A stretch of DNA of 48,935 bases from an uncultured Lachnospiraceae bacterium (GTDB taxonomy: Bacteria > Bacillota > Clostridia > Lachnospirales > Lachnospiraceae), in assembly GCA_910579395.1 (NCBI GenBank), contig CAJTUC010000026.1, forward strand, positions 1 to 48,935. Reading direction: 5' to 3'. The notes below the pieces were generated by a model that saw only the letters and a list, made by a program, of their open reading frames with translations, did no database searches and was not told where the DNA came from. The stretch's first letter is position 1. Each line of letters begins with the position of its first letter. The translations under genes and the position numbers were made by a program. Below, piece after piece: positions 47,882 to 48,935 of this stretch.

Positions 47882-48275
47882 TCAGTCAACACCAAAAAAT
47901 AACGGATAGGTTTCCTCTGTGGATGAAGTTCCTACAACCTTCTGATAGGCAATTCGCCTGCTTCCGTCCTCTACATAGATATAGCCGCACTTTTGATAGC
48001 CGTATTTAGCGAGCAGATGCTGCATGATCTTGTTATCGTCATGGGTATCAATACGGATGTTATTTATTTGCTTTTCACAAAAGGACAATGTTTCAGCCAA
48101 TATGCCTTTGCATTGTCCGTTTCCGGCAATCCTGTGTACGGTGCCGTAAGGGGCATCGTTTTGCCATGTGCCGTTTTCGATGAGCTGATAGGTCGGTTCT
48201 ATTCCGGTAAAAAAAGCAAAGACACCACAGATACGGTTCTGTTCAACGATTACATAGGCGGAGGGAGGAAGAAAT
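47882..48275 (-). pseudogene. GNAT acetyltransferase, 5'-truncated
   Basis: The minus-strand frame ending at TGA 47882-47884 encodes a GNAT C-terminal half: AYVIVEQNRICGVFAFFTG, the APYGTVHRIAGNGQCKGILAE block, then INNIRIDTHDDNKIMQHLLAKYGYQKCGYIYVEDGSRRIAYQ. About the first 55 residues, with the start codon, are missing. Upstream of about 48275 the frame runs into sequence that carries the promoter of the Rpn gene on the other strand. The gene appears to have been cut by arrival of that unit. Confidence 0.7.
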
Positions 48276-48290
48276 TTAATGTGAATTTTA

Positions 48291-48319
48291 TTGTAAAGAC
48301 AGGCGTTTTTTTGTATAAT
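48291..48319 (+). promoter_or_regulatory. Promoter of the Rpn-family gene
   Basis: TTGTAA (48291-48296), 17 bases, TATAAT (48314-48319), 68 bases before the GTG start. Confidence 0.7.
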
Positions 48320-48386
48320 TGAAGTGTAGCAGGAGAAGCATATATCGTATCTTGTGTCACAGATTTTTAGAAATCGAGGTGTTAAA

Positions 48387-48935
48387 GTGCAGGACGATAC
48401 AAAACAGATAGTACCCGAAGAAGAAACAATAGCTAAATATACCATCAAGGACAGTGTATTTTCTGACTTATTTAAGATTAAAAAATACCTGTTGCAATTA
48501 TATAGGGCACTCCACCCAGAAGATAAAACAGCCACCGAGAGTGAACTAACAGACATTACGATTAAGAATGTTCTGACAGACGGGATTTATAATGACTTAG
48601 GTTTCCTTTCAGGGGAAAAATTTATGATTCTGTTAGAAGCGCAATCATTATGGACGTTGAATATTATTATTAGAGCGTTGCTATATCTTGCGCAGACATA
48701 TCATGATTATTTTGAGCGTACCAATCAAAATCTATACAAGAGCAAGAAAGTAAAAATGCCAAAACCCGAACTGTATGTAATTTACACAGGTGATCGAAAA
48801 AACATTCCTGATACAATATCCTTATCAAAGGAATTTTTTGACGGAGTTGATACTGCTGTTGATGTAAAGGTTAAAGTTATTTGCGAGAGTGATACGGACA
48901 GCATACTCAATCAGTATATTATTTTCTGTAAAGTG
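48387..48935 (+). CDS. Rpn-family recombination-promoting nuclease/putative transposase (partial)
   Basis: The frame from GTG 48387 stays open for 183 codons to the window end, so the C-terminus is missing. GTG follows GAGGTG. The protein fits the Rpn/PD-(D/E)XK group: SVFSDLFK near residue 25, then DGIYNDLGFLSGEKFMILLEAQS with the catalytic D and ExQ, then LLYLAQTYHDYF and KMPKPELYVIYTG. Such proteins are DNA endonucleases that raise recombination and are often present in many copies in gut Firmicutes. Its promoter lies at the break point of the truncated GNAT gene. Confidence 0.85.
   Translation, partial: MQDDTKQIVPEEETIAKYTIKDSVFSDLFKIKKYLLQLYRALHPEDKTATESELTDITIKNVLTDGIYNDLGFLSGEKFMILLEAQSLWTLNIIIRALLYLAQTYHDYFERTNQNLYKSKKVKMPKPELYVIYTGDRKNIPDTISLSKEFFDGVDTAVDVKVKVICESDTDSILNQYIIFCKV

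Noticed and set aside
47641..48009. Plus-strand ORF over the riboswitch
   Set aside because: It is the antisense reading of the cobalamin riboswitch and of the GNAT remnant.
48276..48556. N-terminal part of the long minus-strand GNAT ORF
   Set aside because: It crosses the Rpn promoter and coding sequence on the other strand and shows no GNAT similarity.

Overview
The window looks like a chromosomal segment of a spore-forming, Gram-positive Clostridia member, most likely Lachnospiraceae. This rests on protein similarity recognised by eye, not a search. The main signs are a division and cell-wall (dcw) cluster running straight into spoIIGA-sigE, a sigG gene, AT-leaning promoters with strong AGGAGG ribosome sites, a DUF5688-type protein, an NADP-type glutamate dehydrogenase and a domain-permuted family 3 glucosidase.

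Layout. 1-1000 is gene-poor debris (a chemotaxis-receptor fragment, hairpins, a tiny ORF). 1016-3066 holds ychF and lgt. 3192-16922 is the dcw cluster: a promoter with four MraZ boxes, mraZ, rsmH, an ftsL-like gene, two class B PBPs in tandem, a 54-bp tandem repeat, mraY, murD, ftsW, murA, ftsQ and ftsZ. murG, murB, murC and ftsA are not in it. 17146-21900 is a sporulation block: spoIIGA and sigE behind a promoter with an unusually long spacer, a REC/HD-GYP/GGDEF regulator, and sigG on the opposite strand behind a 17-bp perfect leader hairpin. 22106-24303 carries a zinc-ribbon/SH3 membrane protein, a ylmC-like gene, nrdR and a small membrane protein. 24487-27599 carries yqeG, the shikimate genes aroE-aroK-aroQ, and efp. 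27723-34010 is a DUF5688 gene coupled to a two-component system and a FtsX-type ABC exporter. 34015-35903 holds a very large palindrome, a duplicated tRNA-Arg cassette and an SH3 membrane protein. 36059-41607 has a small helical protein, gdhA, an HSL-type esterase and a LytTR/GHKL two-component pair. 41613-45095 has an unknown coiled-coil protein and the GH3 enzyme. From about 45.1 kb the sequence turns accessory: broken GNAT genes, a NUDIX hydrolase, an ECF S-component with a DUF4430 lipoprotein under a cobalamin riboswitch (minus strand), and an Rpn-family nuclease gene cut by the window end.

How it fits together. MraZ probably controls the dcw genes that make lipid II (MraY, MurD, MurA), polymerise it at the septum (FtsW with the PBPs) and build the divisome (FtsZ, FtsQ, FtsL). 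Sporulation then draws on SpoIIGA to activate pro-sigma-E, and on sigma-G in the forespore. The cobalamin module appears to be a B12-repressed uptake unit.

The less expected signals are non-coding. There is a family of dispersed elements with a closing stem and two hairpins (near 18.85, 24.34, 31.42 and 45.07 kb), two of which supply the stop codon of the upstream gene. There is also the roughly 170-bp near-perfect palindrome at 34.0-34.2 kb, the duplicated tRNA-Arg unit, the spoIIG-type promoter, the sigG leader hairpin, and the KTA triad in the second PBP.
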